In this document: positions 1-6,200 of the stretch, piece by piece | Layout of the letters: each line of letters opens with the position of its first letter | Position numbering within the stretch: the stretch's first letter is position 1 | Source of the DNA: JAKGBX01 sp965366835 | GTDB lineage: Bacteria > Pseudomonadota > Alphaproteobacteria > Rhodobacterales > Rhodobacteraceae | Assembly: GCA_965366835.1 (NCBI GenBank) | Contig: CBDUGF010000038.1 | Coordinates: 1 to 27,697, forward strand | Reading direction: 5' to 3' | Length of the DNA stretch: 27,697 nt | Notes under the pieces: generated by a model | What the model was told of the DNA's origin: nothing | Seen by the model: only the letters and a program-made list of their open reading frames with translations | Database searches by the model: none | Made by a program: the position numbers and the translations under genes

Positions 1-9
1 GGCGGCGCT

Positions 10-137
10 GCCCCCGCACACGGGTTCCAGCGGGGGCCAACCCTCACACACGGGTTCCAGCGGGGGCCAAGCCCCCACACACGGGCTCAAGCGGGGCCAG
101 CCCCCGCACACGGGCTCAAGCGGGGGCCCGCCCCCGC
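10..137. repeat. Array of ~30-bp hairpin-forming repeats
   Basis: Four tandem units of 29-31 bp (10-39, 40-69, 71-99, 100-129) and a partial fifth (130-137) share the core CACACGGG(T/C)TC(C/A)AGCGGGG. The core starts at 17, 47, 78 and 107. Units 1 and 4 can form a perfect 8-bp stem, GCCCCCGC with GCGGGGGC (10-17/30-37 and 100-107/120-127), around a 12-nt loop. Units 2 and 3 have decayed stems. The array lies just downstream of the hpaH stop (177, minus strand), so it would be transcribed as strong hairpins in the hpa mRNA 3' end. There is no T tract. A role in termination or 3'-end protection is inference. Confidence 0.8.
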
Positions 138-143
138 ACCCCC

Positions 144-166
144 GGGATATTTCTGGCAAGATGAAG
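144..166 (+). repeat. Dispersed intergenic repeat, copy 1
   Basis: The core TATTTCTGGCAAGATGAAG (148-166) recurs exactly at 19862-19880. It is related to the reverse complement of the three copies near 2171, 6125 and 12094, which read GAGTATTTTTGCCAAGAAAAAG in this orientation. This copy ends about 10 bp from the hpaH stop codon. Its function is unknown. Confidence 0.75.
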
Positions 167-176
167 GGGGGGCGCG

Positions 177-974
177 TCAGTCGAACCGGCAGGTGACATG
201 GCCCCAGGGGCCGAAATCGGCGTCGACCTGCGTTCCGGGCGGGCATTCGACCGGGCGCACGAAAGAGCCCGAGAGGATCACCTGCCCGGCGTCGATGCTT
301 TGCCCGTATTGCTCCATGCGTTCGGCCAGCCAGACGATGCCGGTGACCGGATCGTTGAGCACGCCGGCACCGAGGCCGGTCTCCTCGACCTGACCGTTGG
401 CCGAGACGATGGCGCCGGCCCAGCGCAGATCCTCGTTTGACGGGTCGTACCGGCCCGTGCCGAGGATGATGCCGGCATTGGCGGCGTTGTCGGCGATGGT
501 GTCGAAGATGCGCCGCGGCTGGCCGGTGGCAGGATCGGCGCGCTTGATGCGGGTGTCGAGGATTTCGATCGCGGGGGCGACATGATCGGTGGCGGCGAGC
601 ACGTCGTCGCGGCTGACGCGGCCTTTGAGCGGGGCTTTCATCACGAAGGCGATTTCGGCCTCGATCCGGGGCTGGATGAAACGCCCGGCGGGGATGGCGG
701 CGCCATTGTCGAACGCCATGTCATCGAGCAGCACGCCGCTGTCGGGGATGTCGATGCCAAGGGCCTGTTGCATGGCGCGCGAGGTGAGGCCGATCTTCCA
801 GCCGATCACGCGGCGGCCCGCTTGCAGCTTGCGCGCCACCAGCGCGGCCTGGATGGCATAGGCATCGTCCATGGTGATGCCGGGATGGGCGACGGAGAGC
901 ACGCCGATCTGCCGGCCGGTTGCGTCGGCCTGATACAGCGCCTCGGCGGCGGCGGCGATCTCGGCGGGGGTCAT
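177..974 (-). CDS. hpaH: 2-oxohept-4-ene-1,7-dioate hydratase HpaH
   Basis: This 265-aa cytoplasmic enzyme adds water to 2-oxohept-4-ene-1,7-dioate, the step before the HpaI aldolase in homoprotocatechuate meta-cleavage. It belongs to the hydratase/decarboxylase (MhpD/HpaH) family and matches E. coli HpaH over its full length. Shared landmarks are K60-IGLTS, LLDDM (82-86), the acidic metal-binding RIEAE (103-107), FDTIADNAANAG (157-168) and the C-terminal ILSGSFVRPV (233-242). Family ligands to Mg/Mn are glutamates such as E105 and E107. Its ATG overlaps the hpaG stop by 4 bases (971-974), so the two are translationally coupled. It is the last gene of the operon visible here. The aldolase gene hpaI, expected next, would lie to the left of the window. 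Confidence 0.93.
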   Translation of the reverse strand: MTPAEIAAAAEALYQADATGRQIGVLSVAHPGITMDDAYAIQAALVARKLQAGRRVIGWKIGLTSRAMQQALGIDIPDSGVLLDDMAFDNGAAIPAGRFIQPRIEAEIAFVMKAPLKGRVSRDDVLAATDHVAPAIEILDTRIKRADPATGQPRRIFDTIADNAANAGIILGTGRYDPSNEDLRWAGAIVSANGQVEETGLGAGVLNDPVTGIVWLAERMEQYGQSIDAGQVILSGSFVRPVECPPGTQVDADFGPWGHVTCRFD

Positions 975-1828
975 GCTTCGTCCTCGACGCCGTTGACCAG
1001 CGTGCCGATACCTTCCGCGCTGATCGTGATCTCGTCGCCCGGCTCGAGAAAGCGCGGTGGATCGAAACGCGCGCCTGCGCCCGTGGGCGTTCCGGTGAGG
1101 ATGATGTCGCCGGGCACCAGCGTCGTGAAGGTCGAGATATAGGCGATCTGGCGGCGGATCGGGAACAGCATCCGGCTGGTGCGGTCGTCCTGGCGCAGCT
1201 CGCCGTTCACATGGGTGGTGAGGCGGATATCGTCGAGCTGGGCGGCGTGGGTGAACGGGGTGAGGCCGGGGCCCATGGCGCCGGAGCGGTCCCAGTTCTT
1301 GCCTTGCGTCACGTTGAATTTCGCATGCCGCACCCAGTCGCGCAGCGTGCCTTCATTGGCCAGGGTGAGCGCGGCGATGTGATCGTAGGCCTCGGCGTCG
1401 GGAATGCGGCGCCCGCCCTTGCCGATGACGATGGCGATCTCGCCTTCGTAGTCGAGCTGCGGGGTTTCGGGCGGGCGGATCAGCGGCTGGCCATGGCCGG
1501 TGAAGCTGCGCGGGAAGCGGATGAACAGCGACATGTTGGGCGGGGCGTCCTGCCCGTCCTTGTATTCGGCGTTGCGGTCGGGGAAGTTCACCCCGACGCA
1601 GATGATCTTTTCCGGGTCGGGCACCGGGATTTCGAGGCTGTAGGTGCCGGGGGCGTGGGTTATGGCGCGGTCCATGGCGGCCTCGGCGAGCTCTTGCAGC
1701 GCGCCCGCCTCGATCACGCCCCGCAGGGTGGCCCATTGCGGAAAATCGGGCGAAAGCGCCACGAAGCCATCATCGCGTAGAACGCCATAGAGCTGCGCGC
1801 CGCCGGCGCGGATGGTTGCGAATTGCAT
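971..1828 (-). CDS. hpaG: HpaG-type fumarylacetoacetate hydrolase-fold decarboxylase/isomerase
   Basis: This 285-aa FAH-fold protein is the likely 5-oxopent-3-ene-1,2,5-tricarboxylate decarboxylase and/or isomerase between HpaF and HpaH. The N-terminal cap (about 1-70) precedes the catalytic fold. Metal-binding E128 and E130 lie in DYEGE, and the ILTGTPTG loop is at 243-250. At the third ligand position, usually Asp in an ND motif, this protein has N158-E159 in NEGTLRDW. I recall that form from related proteins, so it is probably a subfamily trait. E. coli HpaG is a tandem fusion of two such units (about 430 aa). This single-unit protein must dimerise, or do one of the two reactions with a partner. 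It starts 3 bases after the cupin stop and overlaps hpaH by 4 bases. The family is sure; the exact reaction rests on context. Confidence 0.85.
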   Translation of the reverse strand: MQFATIRAGGAQLYGVLRDDGFVALSPDFPQWATLRGVIEAGALQELAEAAMDRAITHAPGTYSLEIPVPDPEKIICVGVNFPDRNAEYKDGQDAPPNMSLFIRFPRSFTGHGQPLIRPPETPQLDYEGEIAIVIGKGGRRIPDAEAYDHIAALTLANEGTLRDWVRHAKFNVTQGKNWDRSGAMGPGLTPFTHAAQLDDIRLTTHVNGELRQDDRTSRMLFPIRRQIAYISTFTTLVPGDIILTGTPTGAGARFDPPRFLEPGDEITISAEGIGTLVNGVEDEA

Positions 1829-1831
1829 GGG

Positions 1832-2146
1832 CTATCCCTTCTTGTCGAGAAGTTCGATTTCGATGAAGGCGCAGGGAAATTCATTGCCGCTGATCACGTC
1901 ATGCTCGACGCCGAGTTCGCGATAGTAGGGCACTCCGGTCTTGAGTTCGGCTGTCATGTGCTTGCCGCCGGGCAGGTCGATTTCGAGCCTGCCATCGAAT
2001 TGCGGAACCACCACGTAATCATGTTCATGCCGGTGCCAGCCGGTATTGGCACCCTTGGTGGCGAACGACCAGCGGGTGACGCGCACCCGGTTATTGTCGA
2101 TCAGAACCTCGCTGGTGGCGGTGCCATTGGACTTGCTGTCGCACAT
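1832..2146 (-). CDS. Small cupin-domain protein
   Basis: This 104-aa single-domain cupin begins MCDSKSNG at 2146, with a purine-rich AAAGGAAAA just upstream. A longer frame from 2194 adds MSIFAKKKPEDRKGKP, but those residues are the translation of the intergenic repeat at 2171-2203, so I reject that start. The cupin metal motif is visible as GWHRHEHDYVVV. The second motif is weak (PYYRELGVEHDV). It sits between the VOC dioxygenase and hpaG, 3 bases before hpaG, so it belongs to the operon. No HPA-pathway step in E. coli needs a cupin. It could handle a ring-cleavage intermediate or be a small metal-binding accessory protein. No specific reaction can be assigned. Confidence 0.8.
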   Translation of the reverse strand: MCDSKSNGTATSEVLIDNNRVRVTRWSFATKGANTGWHRHEHDYVVVPQFDGRLEIDLPGGKHMTAELKTGVPYYRELGVEHDVISGNEFPCAFIEIELLDKKG

Positions 2147-2170
2147 GGGTTTTCCTTTCCGATCTTCCGG

Positions 2171-2203
2171 CTTTTTCTTGGCAAAAATACTCAATATCCG
2201 CCG
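2171..2203 (-). repeat. Dispersed intergenic repeat, copy 2
   Basis: This 33-bp copy reads CTTTTTCTTGGCAAAAATAC on the plus strand, then TCAATATCCGCCG. It differs at only 3 of 33 positions from 12094-12126. It lies inside the hpa operon, in the gap between the VOC dioxygenase stop (2205) and the cupin start (2146). Read in the cupin frame it encodes SIFAKKK, which falsely extends the cupin. Confidence 0.8.
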
Positions 2204-2204
2204 C

Positions 2205-3185
2205 TTACGGCGCGATGATCGGCTGGGCTTTCATGTCGCTGTCGGTGAGTCTGGCGCCCTCAAACACGCTGCCTTCCTCGAACCAGGAGCGCGGCGCGGG
2301 CGCGCCCCAGAGCGTCTGGCGCTGCGGATCCTTCAGATCCCAGCGGATCGCTTCGAGATCGGGATCGACGGTCTGGTAGTCCGAGCAGTAGATCTCGATG
2401 CGGTGGCCGTCGGGGTCGCGGATGTAGAGGAAGAAGGCGTTGGAGATGCCGTGCCGTCCGGGGCCGCGTTCGATATTGGAAACCCAGCCGGTGGTGCTCA
2501 TCAGGTCCAAAAGGTCGATGATGTTGAGCGGCGTCGGTACCCAAAAGGCGGTGTGATGCAGGCGCGGGCCGGTGCCGTTGGTGAAGGCCACGTCATGCAC
2601 GCCGCCCTTGCGGTGCATCCAGGCGGCCCAGACCCGGCCGCTTTCGGAATCTTCGGTGTATTCCGTGGTGCGAAAGCCGATCTCGTTGTAGAATGCCACG
2701 CTGTCATCGACATTCGACGAGAACATGTTGAAATGGTCGATCCTCAGCGGTTTGACGCCGCGATAGAGCTTGTATTGCTGGTGGATCGGGGCGAGGCGGT
2801 CCATCTTGACGTAAAATTCCAGCGGCACGCCGAAGGGATCGCGGGTGCGCAGGGTGCGGCCCATATGCGGCTTCTCGATCCATTCGGTGGGTAAGCCTTT
2901 GGATTGGAAAAACGCTTCGGCCTTGTCGAGATCCGGCTCGTCAAAAAGCTTGAAGCCGAGCACGCCGACATTCGCTTTATCCGCCTGTTTCAGCACGATG
3001 CAATGATGGCCGCGTTCTTCCATCGCGCGCAGGTAGATTTCGCGCTTGTCCTCGTGGGTCACCTGCAGGCCCAGGGTGTCGACATAAAAGGCGCGCGAGG
3101 CAGCCAGATCGGTGACGCGGTATTCGACATGGGAGAGCCGCACGATGTTGAACGGCGGGTAGAGGACTGGGGCGGGAACGGGCAT
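2205..3185 (-). CDS. hpaD: Homoprotocatechuate 2,3-dioxygenase, VOC (HPCD/MndD) type
   Basis: This 326-aa type I extradiol dioxygenase has two vicinal-oxygen-chelate modules (about 15-125 and 147-270). It resembles Brevibacterium HPCD and Arthrobacter MndD and probably cleaves 3,4-dihydroxyphenylacetate between C2 and C3. With a shift of 3-4 residues the whole HPCD active site is present. The metal ligands are H151 (RIDHFN), H211 (RLHHTAF) and E264 (GHRIEIY). The second-shell residues are W189, H197 (GGVHDVAF), R240, H245 and Y254. It lacks the roughly 40-residue C-terminal tail of HPCD. An AGGAGG site (3191-3196) overlaps the stop of the upstream LigB-type hpaD. Having a second, unrelated enzyme for the same step next door is odd, so it may prefer a different catechol. 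Confidence 0.9.
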   Translation of the reverse strand: MPVPAPVLYPPFNIVRLSHVEYRVTDLAASRAFYVDTLGLQVTHEDKREIYLRAMEERGHHCIVLKQADKANVGVLGFKLFDEPDLDKAEAFFQSKGLPTEWIEKPHMGRTLRTRDPFGVPLEFYVKMDRLAPIHQQYKLYRGVKPLRIDHFNMFSSNVDDSVAFYNEIGFRTTEYTEDSESGRVWAAWMHRKGGVHDVAFTNGTGPRLHHTAFWVPTPLNIIDLLDLMSTTGWVSNIERGPGRHGISNAFFLYIRDPDGHRIEIYCSDYQTVDPDLEAIRWDLKDPQRQTLWGAPAPRSWFEEGSVFEGARLTDSDMKAQPIIAP

Positions 3186-3194
3186 CGGGGCCTC

Positions 3195-4049
3195 CTATTG
3201 GACGGGGAAGATCACGTTGGTCTGGCCAGTGCCGGATGACGGGAAGTAGGGCGTGACCACCTCGCATTTGGCGTCGTAGCTGTCCCAGCCCAAAGCGCCG
3301 TAGAGCATGGCGGTGTCGTGCATCGAGCCCTCGCCGCAGCAGAATTGCGCATAATCGCCCAGCATCTTGAGGAACGTGGCGTGATCGCCGTTCTTCCACA
3401 TCTCCAGCACATGCAGATCCATCTGGCGGTTGAACTCGGAACTGATGGTGAAGGTGCCGTTATTGGCGGCATAGTCCTTGTTGGGCCAGATCCTGTGGCT
3501 CAGGCTTCCCGAGGCGACCAGCAGCACCTTGCTGTCGGAGGCCTCGACCGCTTCGCGGATCGCCTCGCCGATCACCCGGCTTTCGTCATGCGAATGCACG
3601 GTGCACCAGGCCGCGATGGAAACCACTTTCATCTCGTGTTCGCGCGACATGAAGCGCAGCGGCACCAGCGAGCCATATTCCAGCTCGAGACTGTCGAGAT
3701 GATGCGCCAGAGTATAGACGCCCTTGTCGGAGGCCACCTTGGCGATGGCATCGCCGAGCGCGGGATTGCCATCATAGGCATAGGGCATGTTCTGGATGAA
3801 CTGGGGGAATTCGTTGGAGGTGAACAGCCCCTCGAAATGCGCGTTGGCATTGATATGAAAGCCCGCGTTGATCACCCAGTGGGTGTCGCAGATCACAACC
3901 GTATCGGCGCCGAGCGCCTTGGCGCGCCGCGCGATTTCGGCGTGGCCGTCAATCGCGGGTTGGCGTTTGCCTTTGACCGGGCCGTCCTGCTCGGACATCA
4001 GCATGGTTGGCACGTGGGTCATCTTGGCGGCGAGAACAATCTCTCCCAT
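3195..4049 (-). CDS. hpaD: Homoprotocatechuate 2,3-dioxygenase, LigB (class III) type
   Basis: This 284-aa protein aligns end to end with E. coli HpaD (class III extradiol dioxygenase, LigB fold), from the start (MGEIVLAAKMTHVP here, MGKLALAAKITHVP there) to the SSGTGQ.N..FP tail. It opens the ring of 3,4-dihydroxyphenylacetate to 5-carboxymethyl-2-hydroxymuconate semialdehyde. Predicted iron ligands are H12 (MTHVP), H57 (CDTHW) and E240 (CCGEGSMHD). H185 (GSLSHR) is a likely catalytic acid/base. The ATG at 4049 has a strong GGAGGAGA site. It lies 53 bp after hpaE and 9 bp before the VOC-type dioxygenase, which it does not resemble. Of the two, this one follows the classical E. coli hpa layout. 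Confidence 0.94.
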   Translation of the reverse strand: MGEIVLAAKMTHVPTMLMSEQDGPVKGKRQPAIDGHAEIARRAKALGADTVVICDTHWVINAGFHINANAHFEGLFTSNEFPQFIQNMPYAYDGNPALGDAIAKVASDKGVYTLAHHLDSLELEYGSLVPLRFMSREHEMKVVSIAAWCTVHSHDESRVIGEAIREAVEASDSKVLLVASGSLSHRIWPNKDYAANNGTFTISSEFNRQMDLHVLEMWKNGDHATFLKMLGDYAQFCCGEGSMHDTAMLYGALGWDSYDAKCEVVTPYFPSSGTGQTNVIFPVQ

Positions 4050-4102
4050 GGGTTTTCTCCTCCCGGAAATTGCGCGCTTCCTGGGTGTCGGTTTCAGGCG
4101 GG

Positions 4103-5626
4103 TCAGGCGCCGAGGCGCATGATCTTGTGTTGGCCGGTGGCAAAGCCGATATGTTTCTGCTCCATGTAGAACTCGAAACTCCAGTCGCCGCCATCGCGCC
4201 CGATGCCGCTGGCCTTGACGCCGCCGAAGGGGGTCGGCAGGTGGCGGACATTTTCGGAATTCACCCAGATCATGCCCGCTTCCAGCCTGTCGGTAAAGCG
4301 CAGCGCGCGGGTGAGATCGTTGGTCCAGACATAGCCGGTGAGGCCGTATTGCGTGTCATTGGCCATTTCCAGCGCCTCTTCCTCGGTGCTGAACCCAATC
4401 GAGGTCAGCACCGGGCCGAAGATCTCCTCCTGGGCGATGCGCATCTTGTTGGTGGCGTTGGTGAACAGGGTGGGGCGGATGAAGAAGCCCTCATCCCCGA
4501 GCGTTTCGCCGCCTGCGGCCACGGTGGCGCCGTCCTCGCGGGCGATGTCGAAATAGGAGGTCACCTTGATGTAATGTTCCTCGGTCACCAGCGGGCCGAT
4601 CTCGGTGGCGGGATCGAGCGGGTGGCCGACCTTGATGTTGTTCACGCGCTCGATCAGCCGGGCCTCGAATTCCTCGCGGATCGTGTCCTGCACCAGCAGG
4701 CGCGAGGAGGAGGTGCAGCGTTCGCCGTTGATCGAATAGATCATGAAGATCACCGCATCGAGCGCGCGTTCCAGATCGGCATCGTCGAACACGATCACCG
4801 GGTTCTTGCCGCCAAGCTCGAGATGCATCCGTTTCAGGGTATCGGCGCCCTGCTTGGTGATCAGGCTGCCGGTGCGGCTCTCGCCGACAAAGGCGATGGC
4901 CTTGATCGCCGGGTGTTCGGTGAGCCGCTTGCCGGCGTCATGGCCATAGCCGTTGACGGTGTTCAAGACACCCGGCGGCAGGCCGGCTTCCTCGGCGATT
5001 TCGACCAGCAGGCGGGCGGATAGGGGGCTGTCTTCGGCCGGCTTGTGGACCACGGTGCAACCCGCCGCCAGCGCCGGGGCGATCTTCCATGTGCTGAGCA
5101 TGAACGGCGTGTTCCAGGGCGTGATGACACCAACCGGGCCGATCGGCACGCGGGTGGTGATGTTCATCAGGGTGGGCGATCTCAGGTGCTGGCCATCGCG
5201 CGCCTCAACCACCTGATCGGCGAAATAGCGGAAATTCTCGGCGCCGCGCAGGGCGGCCTTGGACATGAAGCGCAGGGTCTGGCCGGTGTCCCAGCATTCG
5301 CAGAGCGCGATTTCCTCGGCCCGGGCTTCGATCGCCTCGGCCACGTTGATCAGGATCTTCTTGCGCTCGAGCGCGGGCATGTCGCGCCACGCGGGAAAGG
5401 CGGCGGCGGCGGCGCTGGCGGCGGCGTCCACGTCGTCTTCAGCGCTGCGCGCCACATCGCAGATCACCGATCTGTCGACTGGCGAGATCGACTGGAATGT
5501 GCCGCCCGAACCGGTGCGATCCTCACCGGCAATGCGGTTCCTGATGCCTGTGTCCCTGAACCTGGCCAGAAAGCCGGTCAGCTTTTCGATATTCTGCTCA
5601 AGTGCGGTCATGGCATTGTCTTTCAT
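4103..5626 (-). CDS. hpaE: 5-carboxymethyl-2-hydroxymuconate semialdehyde dehydrogenase HpaE
   Basis: This 507-aa aldehyde dehydrogenase oxidises the ring-cleavage semialdehyde with NAD+ to 5-carboxymethyl-2-hydroxymuconate. ALDH landmarks are present: the TPWNTPF oxyanion region (169-175, N172), FVGESRTG cofactor segment (247-254), general base E270 in LELGGKNP and nucleophile C304 in INGERCTS. The C-terminal EEIFGPVL and PFGGVKASGIGRDGG segments are typical of HpaE. The ATG shares one base with the hpaF stop (TGATG at 5624-5628), so hpaF and hpaE are coupled. A second in-frame ATG at 5611 (MTALEQN) is an alternative start. The pathway role is firm given hpaF, hpaD and hpaH around it. Confidence 0.93.
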   Translation of the reverse strand: MKDNAMTALEQNIEKLTGFLARFRDTGIRNRIAGEDRTGSGGTFQSISPVDRSVICDVARSAEDDVDAAASAAAAAFPAWRDMPALERKKILINVAEAIEARAEEIALCECWDTGQTLRFMSKAALRGAENFRYFADQVVEARDGQHLRSPTLMNITTRVPIGPVGVITPWNTPFMLSTWKIAPALAAGCTVVHKPAEDSPLSARLLVEIAEEAGLPPGVLNTVNGYGHDAGKRLTEHPAIKAIAFVGESRTGSLITKQGADTLKRMHLELGGKNPVIVFDDADLERALDAVIFMIYSINGERCTSSSRLLVQDTIREEFEARLIERVNNIKVGHPLDPATEIGPLVTEEHYIKVTSYFDIAREDGATVAAGGETLGDEGFFIRPTLFTNATNKMRIAQEEIFGPVLTSIGFSTEEEALEMANDTQYGLTGYVWTNDLTRALRFTDRLEAGMIWVNSENVRHLPTPFGGVKASGIGRDGGDWSFEFYMEQKHIGFATGQHKIMRLGA

Positions 5627-6012
5627 CAGGTTTCAGACAGGTGGTCGCGGATGGTGCCGGTCTTGGGGCTGAGCTCGGGGTCGATGTCGCGCATTTCGAC
5701 CGAGAGCGCGATGGAATGGCTCGCCAGCGCGGGGGCCATGAAGGCCTTGAGCGCGTCGAACACGGCCTGGGTGGCGCGGGCCTTGGCCTCGGGCGCGCGG
5801 CCGCCGCGCAGCCGGATCGAGAGATCGAGAAAGGCGTGTTTCGGATCGCCATCGGCAATCGAGACGTGATCGGCGCGAAACGCCCGCACCCGGATGCCGG
5901 GCATCGGGAAGACGCCGGTGTCGATGGCGGCGCGGCGCAGGTGATCGCAAAGCGCCGCGATATCCACCATGTCTTCCAGATTGGCCGAATATTCAATGCT
6001 GAAATGCGGCAA
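5626..6012 (-). CDS. hpaF: 5-carboxymethyl-2-hydroxymuconate delta-isomerase HpaF
   Basis: This 128-aa tautomerase-superfamily protein matches E. coli HpaF in length and layout (MPHF...DN/AN, G.FP..GIR.R, DG...AF, final D/E-L-P-L region). The amino-terminal proline exposed after Met removal (P2) is the expected catalytic base. The start is TTG at 6010-6012, preceded at 6 nt by a strong GGGAGGGAA site (6019-6027). No ATG or GTG gives the conserved PHF start, so the rare start looks real. It is the first gene of the hpa operon, with the promoter/operator at 6034-6071. hpaE follows with a one-base overlap. It interconverts the 2-hydroxymuconate and 2-oxo forms before decarboxylation by HpaG. Confidence 0.92.
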   Translation of the reverse strand: MPHFSIEYSANLEDMVDIAALCDHLRRAAIDTGVFPMPGIRVRAFRADHVSIADGDPKHAFLDLSIRLRGGRAPEAKARATQAVFDALKAFMAPALASHSIALSVEMRDIDPELSPKTGTIRDHLSET

Positions 6013-6018
6013 TTCCAG

Positions 6019-6027
6019 TTCCCTCCC
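6019..6027 (-). promoter_or_regulatory. Ribosome binding site of TTG-started hpaF
   Basis: GGGAGGGAA on the minus strand lies 6 nt before TTG at 6012-6010. It decides the unusual start codon of hpaF. Confidence 0.65.
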
Positions 6028-6033
6028 GGATAG

Positions 6034-6051
6034 TAATTAACATGTTAATTA
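6034..6051. promoter_or_regulatory. Perfect 18-bp palindromic operator upstream of hpaF
   Basis: TAATTAACATGTTAATTA is an exact palindrome in an otherwise GC-rich region. It lies 22 bp upstream of the hpaF start and covers the likely -10 element. The size, AT-richness and ATG-centred symmetry suit a MarR-family dimer. In E. coli the homologous pathway is repressed by the MarR protein HpaR/HpcR. No such regulator gene is in the window, so the assignment to an HpaR-like repressor is inference. Confidence 0.7.
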
Positions 6052-6071
6052 AAATATGACGCCGGAGTCAA
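6042..6071 (-). promoter_or_regulatory. Predicted sigma-70 promoter of the hpa operon
   Basis: On the minus strand, TTGACT (6071-6066) is a good -35 box. After 18 nt comes TAACAT (6047-6042), a 4-of-6 match to the -10 box. The -10 lies inside the palindrome at 6034-6051, so a bound repressor would block RNA polymerase directly. Confidence 0.5.
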
Positions 6072-6124
6072 CAAGAAATCGACGGCGCTGTTTCGCCCAA
6101 CGCCGATGTTCGCGCGCGCCGGCC

Positions 6125-6146
6125 CTTTTTCTTGGCAAAAATGCTC
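6125..6146 (-). repeat. Dispersed intergenic repeat, copy 3
   Basis: CTTTTTCTTGGCAAAAATGC followed by TC lies between the metG stop (6201) and the hpaF promoter. It matches copy 2 (2171-2192) at all but one base. Position near a gene 3' end is shared with copies 1, 4 and 5. Confidence 0.75.
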
Positions 6147-6200
6147 ACGGCGCAGCCCCTGCGACAACGCAACGCCGGGAAGGGGGATGTGCCGCTTCGA

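Noticed and set aside
10..137. CRISPR array
   Set aside because: The ~30-bp units are contiguous without unique spacers, and no cas genes are present.
2147..2194. Longer N terminus of the cupin (start at 2194)
   Set aside because: The added 16 residues are encoded by the intergenic repeat, and a better ribosome site precedes 2146.
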